Source: Isoetes taiwanensis
Lineage: Eukaryota; Streptophyta; Lycopodiopsida; Isoetales; Isoetaceae
Assembly: GCA_021234155.1 (NCBI GenBank)
Contig: JAJEKV010000009.1
Location: 13,336,546 to 13,400,545 of the forward strand
Direction of reading: 5' to 3'
DNA length: 64,000 nt
The notes below the pieces were generated by a model. The model was not told where the DNA came from. It searched no databases and saw only the letters and a list, made by a program, of their open reading frames with translations. The position numbers and the translations under genes were made by a program. Shown here in pieces: positions 1 to 11,696 of this stretch (positions are counted from its first letter, which is position 1; each line of letters starts with the position of its first letter).

Positions 1-1720
1 GCATGGAAGAAATAGAGATGTTAGTAGCTCCACTAATACGAAACAACAAAGTGATATGATTACATCATAGATCCTAATGTTAAAACTTGAAACATAAAGC
101 TAAGAATTGAGTAGGCTTATCTGTGATTTAACATGACATAGTAATAGAACAAATTGAAGTAACCAACTATCCAGATGGAACTAACTACTGTAGAAGAATT
201 ATGAAATTCGTACCAAGATGGCTTGGATCCAAATGTCGATCCCAATAATGATACGATAATAGATATGGAGTTGTTGCCAAATTGAAGATAGGTTCTTATA
301 GAAAACTAAATACCGAGCCAATGCATTGTGTTACAACTGTGCATTTAGGCATCACAACAAGATCCTTACGTTCTTCTTTTCGAGCTTAAAAGGAATGCAA
401 TATTTGGCTAGAGGTTTTGTTTATATTTATTTATCTTTAATGTTCTATATATTTTGGTAATTTGCATACAAATAGGGTTCAAATTTGGCTTTCAAAATTC
501 ATATTCCACATGTTTTTTTGCAAATGCAAACCCCTTTATATACAGGCCTAAGTGCATCAACGTGCATCAACGGGGATAGGAAGAGCCTGCGAACCCAATT
601 TTAGAACAATCTTTGTTAACCAAAACCTGCAAAAGACGATTCACACAACCATTTTCTAAACATGTATCAATAATATGCTGACATTTTCGAGCCAAGCAAT
701 TGATTTAATTGTCACTTACACGAAGAGGATTAGCGCCCTCAAAAATCTCTCCTCCCTATTCGCAATACGATAGTACACATGTATGTGTAGAAACTTCATA
801 TGTATTATTACAAAGCATACAACATATAACCATATGACATACAACACACCTAAAACAACAATGTAAACTCTATTTACACCCCAGTGACATTTAAGAACGA
901 ACAAAGGCTATGAAGAGCAAAAACATGGCTATGCTTCTACACAATATCAAAGACCACTCCTGAATTAATCAGGTGGCAAATGTGAAACAAAATGAACAAA
1001 TTAAATTAATGAATGAAATATTATACCGCCTAGAATTTTACCCTAGAGAAGGTACTGTTGTTGAATGTAGGATGATTATTTGAATACTTATGCAAAACCT
1101 TGGTTGGTGTTTCAGGAAAAAGTGAAACGTAATGCATTCCGCTTCCGAAAACCAAATCACAAGCAAATGCCATTTTAATACATGAAAACTTTTCATTAAT
1201 CCAAATCTGGTGTTGTGTCTCACATAGAACATGAGGATGATCAACTCACACTTTGTCCAATTGCGGAAAGACAGACAGAAAACAGATCCTGGCTCCAGAT
1301 AATTAAAAGGCAGTGCAAATGCTGACAAGTTGACGCAACAATCAATAATGTAGCAACTAGTCAATTTAGCCATAAGTCGATAACAACTCAAGCTTTATTT
1401 TAGATGCAATTGGAACATAAACTTTGCTTTTGCTTCATGGGAAGGGCCCTTCCACATACAGACTGAAGATGGCCAGTAATAGAAGCAAACGAAAAACCAA
1501 AGAATCAAATGCAAAAACGTTGTGCAGAATGTTTACTTTCTGACTAGAGAGAAATGGCATTATCAGGAAAGCTATTCCTAAATTATAAAACATTCAAAGA
1601 ACCAACAAAATTGCATCAAGAGACTAGCTTGAAACTCATCCAGTTCAAATTCGATTGGAATGTTCTGACAAAAACCGTAATAAAACCATCTTACATATAA
1701 CCCTGAGAAGTAGTTCATAT
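1..1720. other. No gene seen; 3' flank of RPL26
   Basis: This stretch is AT-rich and holds only short open frames without recognisable domains. The longest, 117 codons on the minus strand at 1038-1391, has no family signature and no splice context. The part just below 1721 is the likely 3' untranslated region of the minus-strand RPL26 gene. I see no repeat or transposon terminus here. Confidence 0.5.
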
Positions 1721-2408
1721 TCAATCCACTTCCTGAAGCCCGGCGCTAACTTCCTCTGTCGTAAATTTGCCTTTGCCTTTCTCTGCAGCTCTTCCTTTTC
1801 CTTTTCTATCCAGCAAAGCTTTCCTGTCCTTATCAAGTTTTAATTTTGTGATAATAACTTTAGAGGGATGGATGCCAACATTCACAGTAGCTCCTGTTAT
1901 GGGACCAATTAGGCAATTACAAAAAACCTAAAACATGCAAAAACAGGCTAATAGGAAATGATCTTACCATTGACCTTCTCTCGGGTAATACGCTCGATAT
2001 GAATAACCCATTTCTTCCGGTAGACTTGCACTACCTTTCCTTCTCTGCCCTTGTGTGTTCCACGCACAACTTGAACTTCGTCATCTTTCCTTACAGGCAC
2101 AGATCTGACCTGTAAGTCATACACAACAAGTATGGCAGATTGACAAATTGGAAAAACAAATGCAGCAAGCAAAACATCAATTGCAACATACATTATACTT
2201 GTTTTTCAAATCCGATGACAAAGCTGCGCTCATCAAGAGGCGACGCACACTGGAGGGTGCGGTAAAATGTGCCTTCCTCGATTTGCGACGGGAACTGCTT
2301 ACTCCTGTAATCCAGCTCAAATTTGATCAATATGCACAGCACAACGGTCTGTGATGCTTTGCAGAAATTATATGTGATGCAAACCAACTTACTTGGGCTG
2401 AACTTCAT
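1721..2408 (-). CDS. RPL26: 60S ribosomal protein L26 (uL24), four exons
   Basis: This encodes cytosolic ribosomal protein uL24/L26, a large-subunit protein near the polypeptide exit tunnel. Exons read from the right: 2408-2393 (start ATG, MKFSP plus one base), 2304-2192, 2109-1968 and 1893-1721 (stop TGA). All introns are GT-AG, with donors GTAAGT, GTATGT and GTAAGA. Joined, they give 147 codons, the usual plant length of about 146. Diagnostic motifs are [16 protein letters not shown] in exon 2, the KOW segment [20 protein letters not shown] and [16 protein letters not shown] in exon 3, and [12 protein letters not shown] in exon 4. Phases match at every junction and no stop interrupts the product, so the gene looks functional. 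It sits next to transposon-rich DNA. The start is fixed by the conserved MKF(S/N)PRV N-terminus, which is split by intron 1. Confidence 0.95.
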
Positions 2409-2456
2409 GGCTGGAGAGACTGCCGCGCCCAGACGCGACTGCCGTGCTTAGACGCT

Positions 2457-2482
2457 AAACCCTAAGCTTCAAGAAACCCTAA
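2457..2482. promoter_or_regulatory. Two telo-box motifs upstream of RPL26
   Basis: AAACCCTAA occurs twice on the plus strand, at 2457-2465 and 2474-2482. That is 49-74 bases upstream of the minus-strand RPL26 start codon. Telo boxes (AAACCCTA, either orientation) are a known feature of plant ribosomal-protein promoters and act with site II elements. The position fits the proximal promoter or 5' leader. The transcription start is not known from sequence alone. Confidence 0.7.
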
Positions 2483-2550
2483 TTTTAGGGCATACCATTT
2501 TGCTTTTGTTTTGAATTTTAGGGGAGGGTGGCCACGTAAGGTGCCGTGCC

Positions 2551-2630
2551 CAATTAGGGCTCCGTGGAAAGCCTAATCAGGGCTGCGTGGAACTTTTAGG
2601 GCTGCGTGGACAGCCTAATTAGGGCTGCGG
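2551..2630. repeat. Degenerate short tandem repeat, unit about 20 bp
   Basis: Four imperfect copies of a unit like TTAGGGCTGCGTGGA lie in a row, with spacers reading GCCTAAT. They stand 140-220 bases upstream of the RPL26 start, in its promoter region. They could be promoter modules or a local slippage product. Confidence 0.65.
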
Positions 2631-3258
2631 AGCTTCTACGCAGAGCTCAGACAATCTCTGTTCCCAGGCTCATTTTGGAGGTAAAGATACAGATAGTTGA
2701 TTTTGATTCAACCCATCTCGGATTTTAACCCTTCTGGCATATCCTGGCCCCTTTTGGCCCCATGGATGGAATGCGACAGAGAGCTGTGGATGATGCTTCT
2801 ACAGATATGGCAAATGCTTCTACAGATATGGCTTCTGCATAGATGCTTCCACCAGACTAGCTTCTTACTTTATACATGAAAATTATTCTGAATTTGTCTC
2901 AGGTCTGTTGAAGTCTCTGCTTCACTACAGTTTGCTTACAATAGTTTTGTATTATAATCTGACTAAGCTTGGAGGACTACAAAATGACTCTTATATGGTC
3001 TTCGTTTTGTTGTATCTTAAGAAGCCAGAGAATAAGCTTTCTGAAATTCTGATTGACTTTTGTAGAAGATGCCGAGAAGACAACACAATCGCATGGATTG
3101 CACATAGAGACATCCAGGTTTTTTTCATTTTGTGAAGGATTTAAGGAAACAAAAACATAGAGATATTTATTTGCCTTCCCTAATCCTTTATGCTTGTTTT
3201 TGTAACGGATTGAAGAGATGACAGATAACCTTTGTGAAGAGCTTGGCACGAATAATAT

Positions 3259-4195
3259 TTGGCATTACAGAAGCACGATGGATGGTCTGCAATGATTGCA
3301 GGTTATGTGCAACATGGGCATTGCCAAATTGCTTTGATTCTCTATGAAAATAAGCAGCTTGAAGGTTTAAAGCCAGACAACAATATGTTTTTAAGCATCC
3401 TCAAAGCATGTGCCATCATGGGAGCAATTGAATATGGAATTTTAGTTCCCAGCCAGATCACTAATAGCGGTCTTATATTAGATCCCCTTGTTGGTAGCTT
3501 CCTTGTTGATATATACTCTAAACGTGGTACCTTGAGGAGGCACAAAATATATTTAATAGACTGCAAAAATAACATATCTGTGTTGGAGTGATTGTAGGTT
3601 ATACTTTTACATGGAGATGGGCTCCGTGCATTAGAACTTTCAAGAAATGCACCATAAAAGTCTAAGATTAGAGACAGACATTTCGAAGTATTTTAAAGGC
3701 ATACGATGACATGGGACTTAGGGTATGGAAGCTTTTCATATAAGAAATGGACTTGTCTGACATAGTGGTCATGACTGCTCTTGTTGATATGTCTGTCAAG
3801 TGTTGAAACCAGACATGGCAAGGTGGTTATTTGTGGAGTCTCCAAACAAGAATGTGGTTTTATGGGCTGAAATGCTTGCAGTTATGCGAGGGCAGACAAT
3901 GTCAGCTTGGTTCAAGAATGCCTCAATGGCATGCAGAAAATGCGCATTAAGCCAAATGATGCAGTCTTACTAGCATTCTTCCTGCATGTAGCCATGCTGG
4001 CCCTGTGATGAAGGTGGTTGTTACTTCGGGTCAATGATAGAAGAACATGAACTTACTCCTAGCATTAATCAAATTAACTGCAAGGTTGATCTTCTTGCAC
4101 ATGCAGGATATCTAAATGATGCAAGATATTTTCTTCAGGCTTGTGAACCTGATGTCATCAGATGGCCATTTCTGTTCACAGCATGCAGAACTTAG
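3259..4195 (+). pseudogene. PPR protein (PLS class) pseudogene
   Basis: This is a decayed pentatricopeptide-repeat gene of the RNA-binding family that edits or processes organelle transcripts. The open part at 3259-3591 contains WSAMIAGYVQHGH, LKPDNNMFLSILKACA and VGSFLVDIYSKRGTL, which match consecutive P, L and S motifs. After 3591, scattered frames keep family phrases. Near 3970-4030 is a remnant of the CSHAG..DEG motif. Near 4055-4195 are LTPSINQINCKVDLLAHAG, then EPDVIRWPFLFTACRT, typical of the last PPR and E-motif region. Several stops and frame changes separate these blocks, and no start or C-terminal DYW domain is visible. It is probably a degraded duplicate rather than a working gene. 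Confidence 0.8.
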
Positions 4196-4487
4196 AACGA
4201 ACTTCAACTTCTGAGTATCATAATACATTTCTGTGTATTACCTTGAGATATCAATGGCAAAATCGTTCTTTTGTTTAGATGTTTGTAAATGTTTCAGTTT
4301 GGCAAATGTCCTTCTATTTCAGATTTGTAAATTGCAGTTTTACTATGCTAAAACGATTACAAGATTACAAGGACATTTTGGTAATTGTTAAACATTCTTG
4401 TGAAATTCAAGATTGATGCTAAAGGATATTTATCAAGTTTATTTAAAAAAAATATTGTTTGTCCTTGGAGTTTCTTTATGGATGATC

Positions 4488-4532
4488 GTGGCAGCCTTCA
4501 ATGGGCACCCTGGTATCCTACAAGGCTGCCAC
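4488..4532. repeat. 11-bp perfect inverted repeat
   Basis: GTGGCAGCCTT at 4488-4498 pairs perfectly with AAGGCTGCCAC at 4522-4532, leaving a 23-base loop. It could be a small hairpin or a decayed mobile-element end. Nothing nearby decides which. Confidence 0.5.
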
Positions 4533-4770
4533 CTCAGCCCTGGTGGTACCAGTACCCCCACCATTTTGACACCTTATAACTTGAGGTGGCATTGCAAGAT
4601 TAGCAAGCGATTTAGTTTTTCATGTAGCAATCTTGTTGGGCATGTTGCCATTTCATATGCATAGCTATTAAAATGCTTACATGTTTGCAATATTACTTGT
4701 GCGCTTAAGTCGCGAGCCAATGGACACCCCCAATGGTCGATGTCAAACCGTAGAATGTTACATCTACTTA

Positions 4771-4880
4771 TCTACTTACTTAAAATGTTTTTGGGGTGGG
4801 TGGTAATGCCGATGTGCCACTTTTCCGGGTGTTACTTTTGGCACCCGAAACCACATTTTACTTTTTTGTTGGCAACATTT
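4771..4880 (+). mobile_element. Helitron-like 5' terminal fragment
   Basis: The segment starts A|TCTACTTACTTAAAATG, then a G-rich stretch and a GGTAATGCCGATGTGCC block. This closely resembles the terminus at 5546 and the reverse-orientation termini at 12612 and 13928. The 5'-TC preceded by A fits Helitron insertion between A and T. No matching plus-strand 3' end was found, so this is a fragment or a solo end. Confidence 0.5.
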
Positions 4881-5545
4881 TTCTACCCCTCTGTTTACGG
4901 TAGGCGGTGTTGGGTAATGGAGCCGTTACGCTGGATATAGCAGTGGGATTGTCCTCCGCCTATCATCATTTTGGCCAAGCAATACATATTGGAGCAGATT
5001 TTCGCCGAAGCAGGAATCGTAGCAGGTAGGAATCGCAGCAGGAATCGCTGGGAGCAGATACACAAATTTTCAAAGTTATGCAGCACATTAGGAAGTTTTA
5101 ATCCAACAGCTTAATACGGCAGCAGATCATGCCCTCGCATTAACGGTAGAACAACATGGTTCAGATTCAATCCAACATGGTTTCAAAGATGGCCTCCACC
5201 TTCCATGTTTTTGATTCCTTTGTTGTAGGTTTCCCAATGGCACCAGCAACACCACTGCCAAATGAACCTGGAAGGAGAGGAACTCAAATCGACTCTTTTC
5301 TGGTTGCCTACGGGTAAGTTTAGAAATAGCACCATTTGTTGATAGCAGATATAAGGGTAACGTTTATTAGCATTTCGATTCATTTTTTGCAAGTCTTTTT
5401 AATGGCAATAGTCATTTCAACCACTAACTTATTTATCTAGGTAAATCCCCGGGGTGGTTCACCTAGATTATGGGGTATAAAACATGTGAGTGCAACAAAT
5501 GGGTTTTTTTATTGCCTCTCTGGTACCGTATACGTAAGACAAATA

Positions 5546-5970
5546 TCTACTTATTTAAAAAGTTTTTGGGGGCAGGCGGTAACGCCGGTGTGCCCTTTTT
5601 TCCGGTGTTACATTGGAAGAAAAAATGGGTTTTTCGGCTAAAATCTTCTTTCCGGCTATCTCTCTGCCTTGCCTTCTATTCATACCAAGTTTTTCCTAAC
5701 GCCACCAGCTAATTTCTCGGGGCATGTAGATCTCAATTTCACGATGGCCGGCTCGGTTGAATGGAAACGGCCGAGAGGATATGGCGGGGGATTCCCCTCC
5801 ATCTTCTTTCATCAATCATCATTTTTTTTTGCATGATTTCTATTTTTTTTATGCAGATTTGTCTCGCTATCACGATTCAAACATCAAGATTTACTATTCT
5901 GGCAAAGCTTTGCTTCATCCTTACAGGGTTTTTAGATTCTACCTCATGCTATTTGAAATTGCTATTTGAT
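5546..5970 (+). mobile_element. Helitron-family 5' segment, inverted copy of 10205-10605
   Basis: It begins A|TCTACTTATTTAAAAAG and runs about 425 bp. The whole block recurs reverse-complemented at about 10205-10605 with few changes. Small frames inside are not genes; they recur only because the DNA is repeated. The match stops near 5970, so the two copies share their 5' terminal region but have different interiors. That is usual for non-autonomous Helitron families. Confidence 0.65.
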
Positions 5971-7216
5971 CATATTATCATAGAATCCCCAACAGTAGAA
6001 GCTCACCAAAAATAACAGGCCTTTACAGTATGAATACGAATCAAACGCTGACGCCACCACACTCCCTCTGGTATCCGTACAACATTCAAACTATAAGAAC
6101 CTTACTAGTAAACGTGTGCCCGGCGTTGCCGGGCTAATGTCCTGGCACGTGTTTTTGCTCGGCCTTTTAACGTCCATACGCGCAACTTTGACAACAATAC
6201 ATGTTGATATTGTCAAGAATAGACATTATTTGCTTTTGTGATTATTTTTGTTATTGACAGCATCATCAATATATTAACTTTGTGTTTATGGATTTCAAAA
6301 GAGACAAAATAAGGAATGTTGGGGGAAGGGGGGCTAAAGATGAAAAAATGAAAAGACGGTTCCAAAATTTATGCTCAAAATGTTTGGCCCGGGGACTTGT
6401 TCATTGTCATACCAAAAGCCGGATGCAGCGAAAATTGCATGCGCTCAAACTGGAACAATGTTGGCTCTAAATCTTGCAAGTTCAAAAAGAGGGGTTTTCA
6501 TGATATTTTTTTGTTAGATGACAAATGATAATGCCAGTAAGAGTTGAGATTGGAATTATTTGTTTTTTCACGTAAATGCAGGATGTGTCTATGGGATGTC
6601 AATACATATAGTCTAGATTGTTCTAGCAATTTAGTAGACAGTGCTTGACATTGCACAATGTTGTGAATGTTTGCACATCTATATTGTATAAATGAAGGCG
6701 CAGGTGCAGGGATACATGTAGGGTTGCGTTGAATGCCTAAGCTCACTATTCTTTTGGATGATGGTGTGGATAATAGCATTACGAAAGAAAGACACCAAAT
6801 TATTTTGACCCGATGAATTCACGATAGAATCAAAATGGTAGTATTAGAGGTATGGCTATAGTTTGAGAAACATTGTGTAAGATGCAAAACAATAGTAAAC
6901 ATATGCATTTTCCCAGAATTATGGAGAATTATTCAACAATGTCAATGTAAAATGCTATACTTATGAGACCTTTAGAATGGGAGGCCTGAGGTGCACAATT
7001 TTTGGAATCCATTTTGAGTTATAGGAACCACTTTTTGGCACTAAACTACAATAAATTATGCTTTTTATTTTGCATTTTACCCTAATAATTCTGGCTACTA
7101 TCCAACATCAAGGTAACTGGATAAGCATTTCGTCCGTTTCTTGACTCATTCTTAAGCAGAATGACAAATCGCCTCAACAATCCTAGAGGATCCGTTAAGC
7201 AGCTTACCTTGACGTT

Positions 7217-7342
7217 GTAGAACAGAATGGGCTCTGCCATTCTTGCTTCCCCCCAACCTGCAGAATCCGGTCGCGCCTACATGATGCTCCCGGATTCTAC
7301 AGGTCAGGGGGAAGCAAGTATGGATTCCCCATTCCGTTCTAC
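7217..7342. ncRNA. Long imperfect hairpin resembling a plant miRNA precursor
   Basis: Outer arms GTAGAACAGAATGGG (7217-7231) and CCCATTCCGTTCTAC (7328-7342) pair with one mismatch. Inner arms 7242-7270 and 7290-7318 pair over 29 bp with few mismatches and a 19-base loop. The fold is about 126 nt long, with mismatches spread as in plant MIRNA stems. It sits inside Helitron cargo. I do not recognise a conserved miRNA family in either arm. A small foldback repeat is the main alternative. Confidence 0.35.
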
Positions 7343-8199
7343 ATCACATCATGGTATAAATATAGTGATGTGTAGAAAAAGCATATGCAGGATGTATAAT
7401 TTCAAATGCTTGTTACCTTTAAATTAGAGATGTAGAAATAGAGGAGGTAGTGGTTATCACATCACATTTGGTAAGAGGTAATTGCCATGGTGGAAGAAAT
7501 ATGGAAACATGAGATGTTCATGCTCCTTTGTGCTATTTCAAGGATCCATGGAATGCCAATTACACCTCAAAATATTTTGCTTTAGAAACATATGCATATG
7601 CTATTAAAAGCTCTTAGTTGACCCATATGTGAAGAAAATAGGAAGCTAGGAACAAAAGGTCAAAACAGTTGCTTGCCATTAAGAAGACATTCAACAAAAG
7701 AAATTCAAATATGAGGAAAGGGAGTTCCTGATATATGTTCTAGTTATTGCAACTACTCATGGCTGAGTCCATGTCTTCCTCCATCATCCATTAGCATGGA
7801 TCTTAAGATGTCTGGATGTAGATGTAAGACAGCTTGTAGATCATAATGCAAATGTCCTACGTTTGTGTGCGTAGACTACTGTCAAGTTCAAATGCATGCA
7901 TTTAAACTCAAAAATTTGTAGAAATAAAGAGGGATTAAGGAAACCTCTTCACAACTGTAAGTTTCATAAAGTACCATGCAGTGGACCTTACATATGTTCA
8001 TGGAGTTTTGCAGTTTCAGTCTAATTGACCTGCATATGTCTAAAGGAATTGTAAAACTATCCAAATATATCAAATGGTGTTAATTAAAAGAATAGGATCC
8101 ATGAGAGAAACATAATGAATTGTATTGCCTGTTGTATAAAATTTCAACTACACATTTGTATAGGAAGCATGAGACATGTATCTACATATATCTGGAACT

Positions 8200-10190
8200 T
8201 GATTCAGCCACTGAGTATTTTCTCAGAACAAAGTATACTCACTCACTCACTGCTATTACACCTCTATAAATTTCTGGGACATACCCACTTCTTGCAGCAA
8301 AGACACTTGGAATGCTTGAGAAGCTATTGTTTGGGTGTGCGCAATGACGAAAGCAGAACAAAAAGATTACAGTCTGTTTTGGCAAAATATCTAGCTTTGT
8401 ACAGTACGACTTTTGCATGTTGAGGAAGCTGGGTTTAGTCGCCATAGCCAGGAGCAAGGGTCACAAAGCTGTTTCGCTTATCTGCCAACATAAACTCTAA
8501 GAAAACCTCCTCTGGCTCCATCAGGGAGAAAATAAATAGGTACGTTATTGCGCACAGGGCATTCAGAAAATGTCTCTGCAGAAAACGTTCGTCTTGTAAC
8601 AAAGGCAAACTCATCTTGCAACAGAAATAGCTCTTACCAATTAGATCCGGCACTTCCTTGTAAGAGAATACAAACATAATAGGATAGAATTCATACTTCC
8701 GGTGTGCTTAAGCTCAGTCTCCATTGGAGCTAGAGTCGCTGCAATCAAACATAAAAAAGGTTTAAATCCAGCATTTCCTGTAGCAATCCATGCATTTGAT
8801 ACCAGAACAACAAAATCAGAAGCGAACTTGCGCCTATCTGCATATATGCATGAATTGTAAGCAAGGAAAATCATAACTAATTTTTATGAGCTTTTTATGA
8901 GCTTGAAGAACTATAAGCCCTGCATGGCACACTAAAGATGACATGTTGCAGCAAAGGACCCTTTGCTCAAGCCTACAATTATTCCATCAACGGCAATGTG
9001 CAAAATGTAGCATTCTTCTAAAATTTCAGCTCATTAAACATCATGCCCTGAGCATAATTTGAATGTATACAAAACTCTTTTGTACTTTTAATTTTCAGTA
9101 TCCTTTGCATCACTACGATGGCACAATTCCTGCATAAAAAAACCACTTAGACATGACCTGATAAAGAAGGCAGCCAGTAAAGCCTTAAGCAGATGCTAGC
9201 ACCAGCAAGAAAATCGGATAAACTAATCTGCGAAAAATTTGCTTCGAGAGTTTTCTTAAATACTTCTTGTAGACAAAAAGTGAGTACATTAGCAACAGGA
9301 ATACGCACACATATTGGCACCGGGTAATCATGGACAGGTAAATCTCCGTTAAAAAAAGGAGCAGGAGAAAGGTAAATTTCTGTTGAAAAAATGACCAGGA
9401 GAAACATTTACAGATTTGGTCACAAATAAAGCTATGTATGATGATGGAGGAAGTTGGTTATGCAGGTCATTAGAATGCTAAGAATGCAAAGACGATTTTT
9501 CTAAACACAATAGACTATCATTCAATCTATAACCAAGCGATTTCATCAATTTATAACTTCCAAACTCTTGAATTCTAAATCGCTGCTGCAAAGAAATATA
9601 TTAAGGGGAATGAAAGAAGTAGATTGAGTTACCATTGGCTTGCTTCGTATTTACAGACAATAAGGATGTTGCTTCTGCAAGGAGATAACTCCTGCAAAGA
9701 GACAATGCCATGCATCAACAGATCTTTCTATTAAAATCACAAATCCTCTTTCCCAAAGCACAAACTTCAAATACCTATCAGAAGAAAAAAATGAACGGCG
9801 ATGCAAATAATAGACCACCGGAATAGAAATGCTGCCACCCAAAGTAGCCAAAATCGGGGGATATTTTTGTTTCTGGGCATCATGTTGCCGAAATGATCTG
9901 ATGCACCCATGATTTTAATCGAATGTATCTGAACATGCGTCCCCAGCAGCCAGCATTTGAAGAAGTTGAAGCGGGAGAAGTAAAACCCGCACCCTATCCT
10001 TCTATTTGTAAACGTGTTCCTTCTGTATCCTCTGTTTCGTGCCTGAAAAAAGTAGACGGGTTGAGAGAAGGCAGTAATTACGGCAAGGATCAACACGAAG
10101 AAAAATGAAAAAAATACCTGAGTGTCAGACCTGAAGCTCCAGCGTGCTATCTGGGTTTTTTGCTGCAAAGAGAACACTCATGGTCAAGGC
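8200..10190 (-). other. Helitron cargo with possible captured exon pieces
   Basis: No complete gene is seen. The minus strand has short open segments with exon-like surroundings. One at about 9147-9275 follows a CTACAAG acceptor-like site and reads EVFKKTLEANFSQISLSD. One near 8690-8850 includes RRKFASDFVVLVSNAWIATG. One near 10130-10180 begins MSVLFAAKNPDSTLELQ. I cannot assign them to a family. Gene-fragment capture is common in plant Helitrons, and that is the basis for this suggestion. Confidence 0.3.
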
Positions 10191-11010
10191 ATTCGTGATG
10201 TTTATTCAAAAGAAAATTTCAAATAGCATGAGGTAGAATCTAAAAACCCTGTAAGGATGAAGCAAAGCTTTGCCAGAACAGTAAATCTTGATGTTTGAAT
10301 CGTGATAGCGAGACAAATCTGCATCAAAAAAATAGAAATCATGCAAAAAAAATGATGATTGATGAAAGAAGATGGAGGGGAATCCCCCGCCATATCCTCT
10401 CGGCCGTTTGCATTCAACCGAGCCGGCCATCGTGAAATCGAGATCTACATGCCCCGAGAAATTAGCTGGTGGCGTTAGGAAAAACTTGGTATGAATAGAA
10501 GGCAAGGCAGAGAGATAGCCGGAAAGAAGATTTTAGCCGGAAAACCCATTTTTTCTTCCAATGTAATACCGGGAAAAAGCCTGCCCCCAAAAACTTTTTA
10601 AATAGCTAGTAAACGGGTGCCCGGCAACGTCCTGGCATGTATTTTTACCATAATGCACAAAGACCTACCATAATGCTATGGCAATGAGTACATTTCAATG
10701 ATGAGAGAACTTAAACAATGCAATTAGGTTAGATGTTTAAACTCATACATCTTTCTGGTATAAGCAGGAGATTGGTATATCAAGAGAATTCATCCTAAAA
10801 CAACTTATAATATGTAGCACAATAACAGGGGGTTACTTTTAGATTTTTATATGCTTTTTCACATGGTTTTTCTATGATTTCGTTGTTGTATTCGTTGAGG
10901 TGTACTAAATAGTATTTCTAGAGTGCACCCTTTATGGGCCGTTGATTTTCGTTGGTTGAAACAATCCGAGGGTTGTTGTCTTTCTCTGCATGTATTTGTG
11001 CATGAACACT

Positions 11011-11145
11011 GCGCATGTGTGTGCATGTGCATGTTCATGTGCATGTATATGCATGTGCATGTGTATTATGCATGTGCATGTGCATGTGCATGTGCATGTG
11101 CATGTGCATGTGCATGTGGGTGCATGTGTGCATATGCATGTGTAC
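11011..11145. repeat. (GTGCAT)n microsatellite
   Basis: About 130 bases are made mostly of GTGCAT, strictly alternating purine and pyrimidine. It is open in several frames on both strands only because the repeat lacks stop codons; these frames are not genes. An inverted copy of the same block is at 37153-37297. Confidence 0.9.
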
Positions 11146-11696
11146 TTGCCCTCTTGGATTCTTATTGCCGGAGTGGATTTTACTACCACGAGATGGATTT
11201 TTTGCTCACACTTACAAAGGTATTTGTTTTTTAATGTTTCTTCAGTTAGCATAATGTTTTTTTTTACAAGGTATTGGTTTCCTAATTCTACAATGTAGTC
11301 TTTTAAAAACCCCCTTTTGTTTCCTTCCTAAGATTTGTCTGCAGATTCAAGTTTAGGCCCTCTGTTTGCTTCCAACTCTTGATATTCCCGGTCACGGATT
11401 ATTCATAGCAAAATTCGGTAACTAGCTTCAATCAACAAACGGATTCTTATGCACACAACAAAGGATTATTCCACGCCTTTTCCATGTCACGCCAGATCAA
11501 AACAAAGGCCACAAGAATGCATTTATATTGTAGGTTTGGAACTTTAATCGAACCATAAGGTGAATCATGCATTACCTTTAAGCTAGAGATGGAGCATCCA
11601 AAATTATATGGAATTCTAGTTTTTTTCTGGTTTGAATTCTAAAATTTTTGTCACACCGGGAGGAGGGGGAGGGGGAGGGGGAGGTGACGTCCCTAA

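Larger units (their letters stand above)
6105..10605 (-). mobile_element. Non-autonomous Helitron (3' end at 6105)
   Basis: Read on the minus strand, the element ends with a perfect 7-bp hairpin, GCCCGGC-AAC-GCCGGGC (6118-6134), nine bases and then CTAG (6105-6108). The next host base is T. These are the defining Helitron 3' features (hairpin, CTRR, insertion 5' of T). A Helitron-like 5' block, TATTTAAAAAGTTTTTGGGGG, lies at about 10585-10605 and is trimmed at its first bases by the neighbouring element. No transposase frame is present, so movement would need a Rep/helicase in trans. Which 5' end belongs to this 3' end is uncertain; 12616 or 13928 are alternatives. Confidence 0.6.

Noticed and set aside
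5757-6015. Small frames of 70-84 codons in the repeated block
   Set aside because: Similar frames recur in the inverted copy at 10.2-10.5 kb only because the DNA is repeated. They overlap each other and lack any domain.
10923-11298. Long overlapping open frames rich in His-Val, Cys-Met and Ala-Cys on both strands
   Set aside because: They are created by the GTGCAT microsatellite, which has no stop codons in several frames. They have no start context or domain, and the inverted copy at 37 kb behaves the same way.
11655-11683. G-rich GGGGGA tract as a functional G-quadruplex regulator
   Set aside because: The tract is real and could form a quadruplex, but it lies in decayed Helitron cargo with no nearby gene, so no role can be argued.
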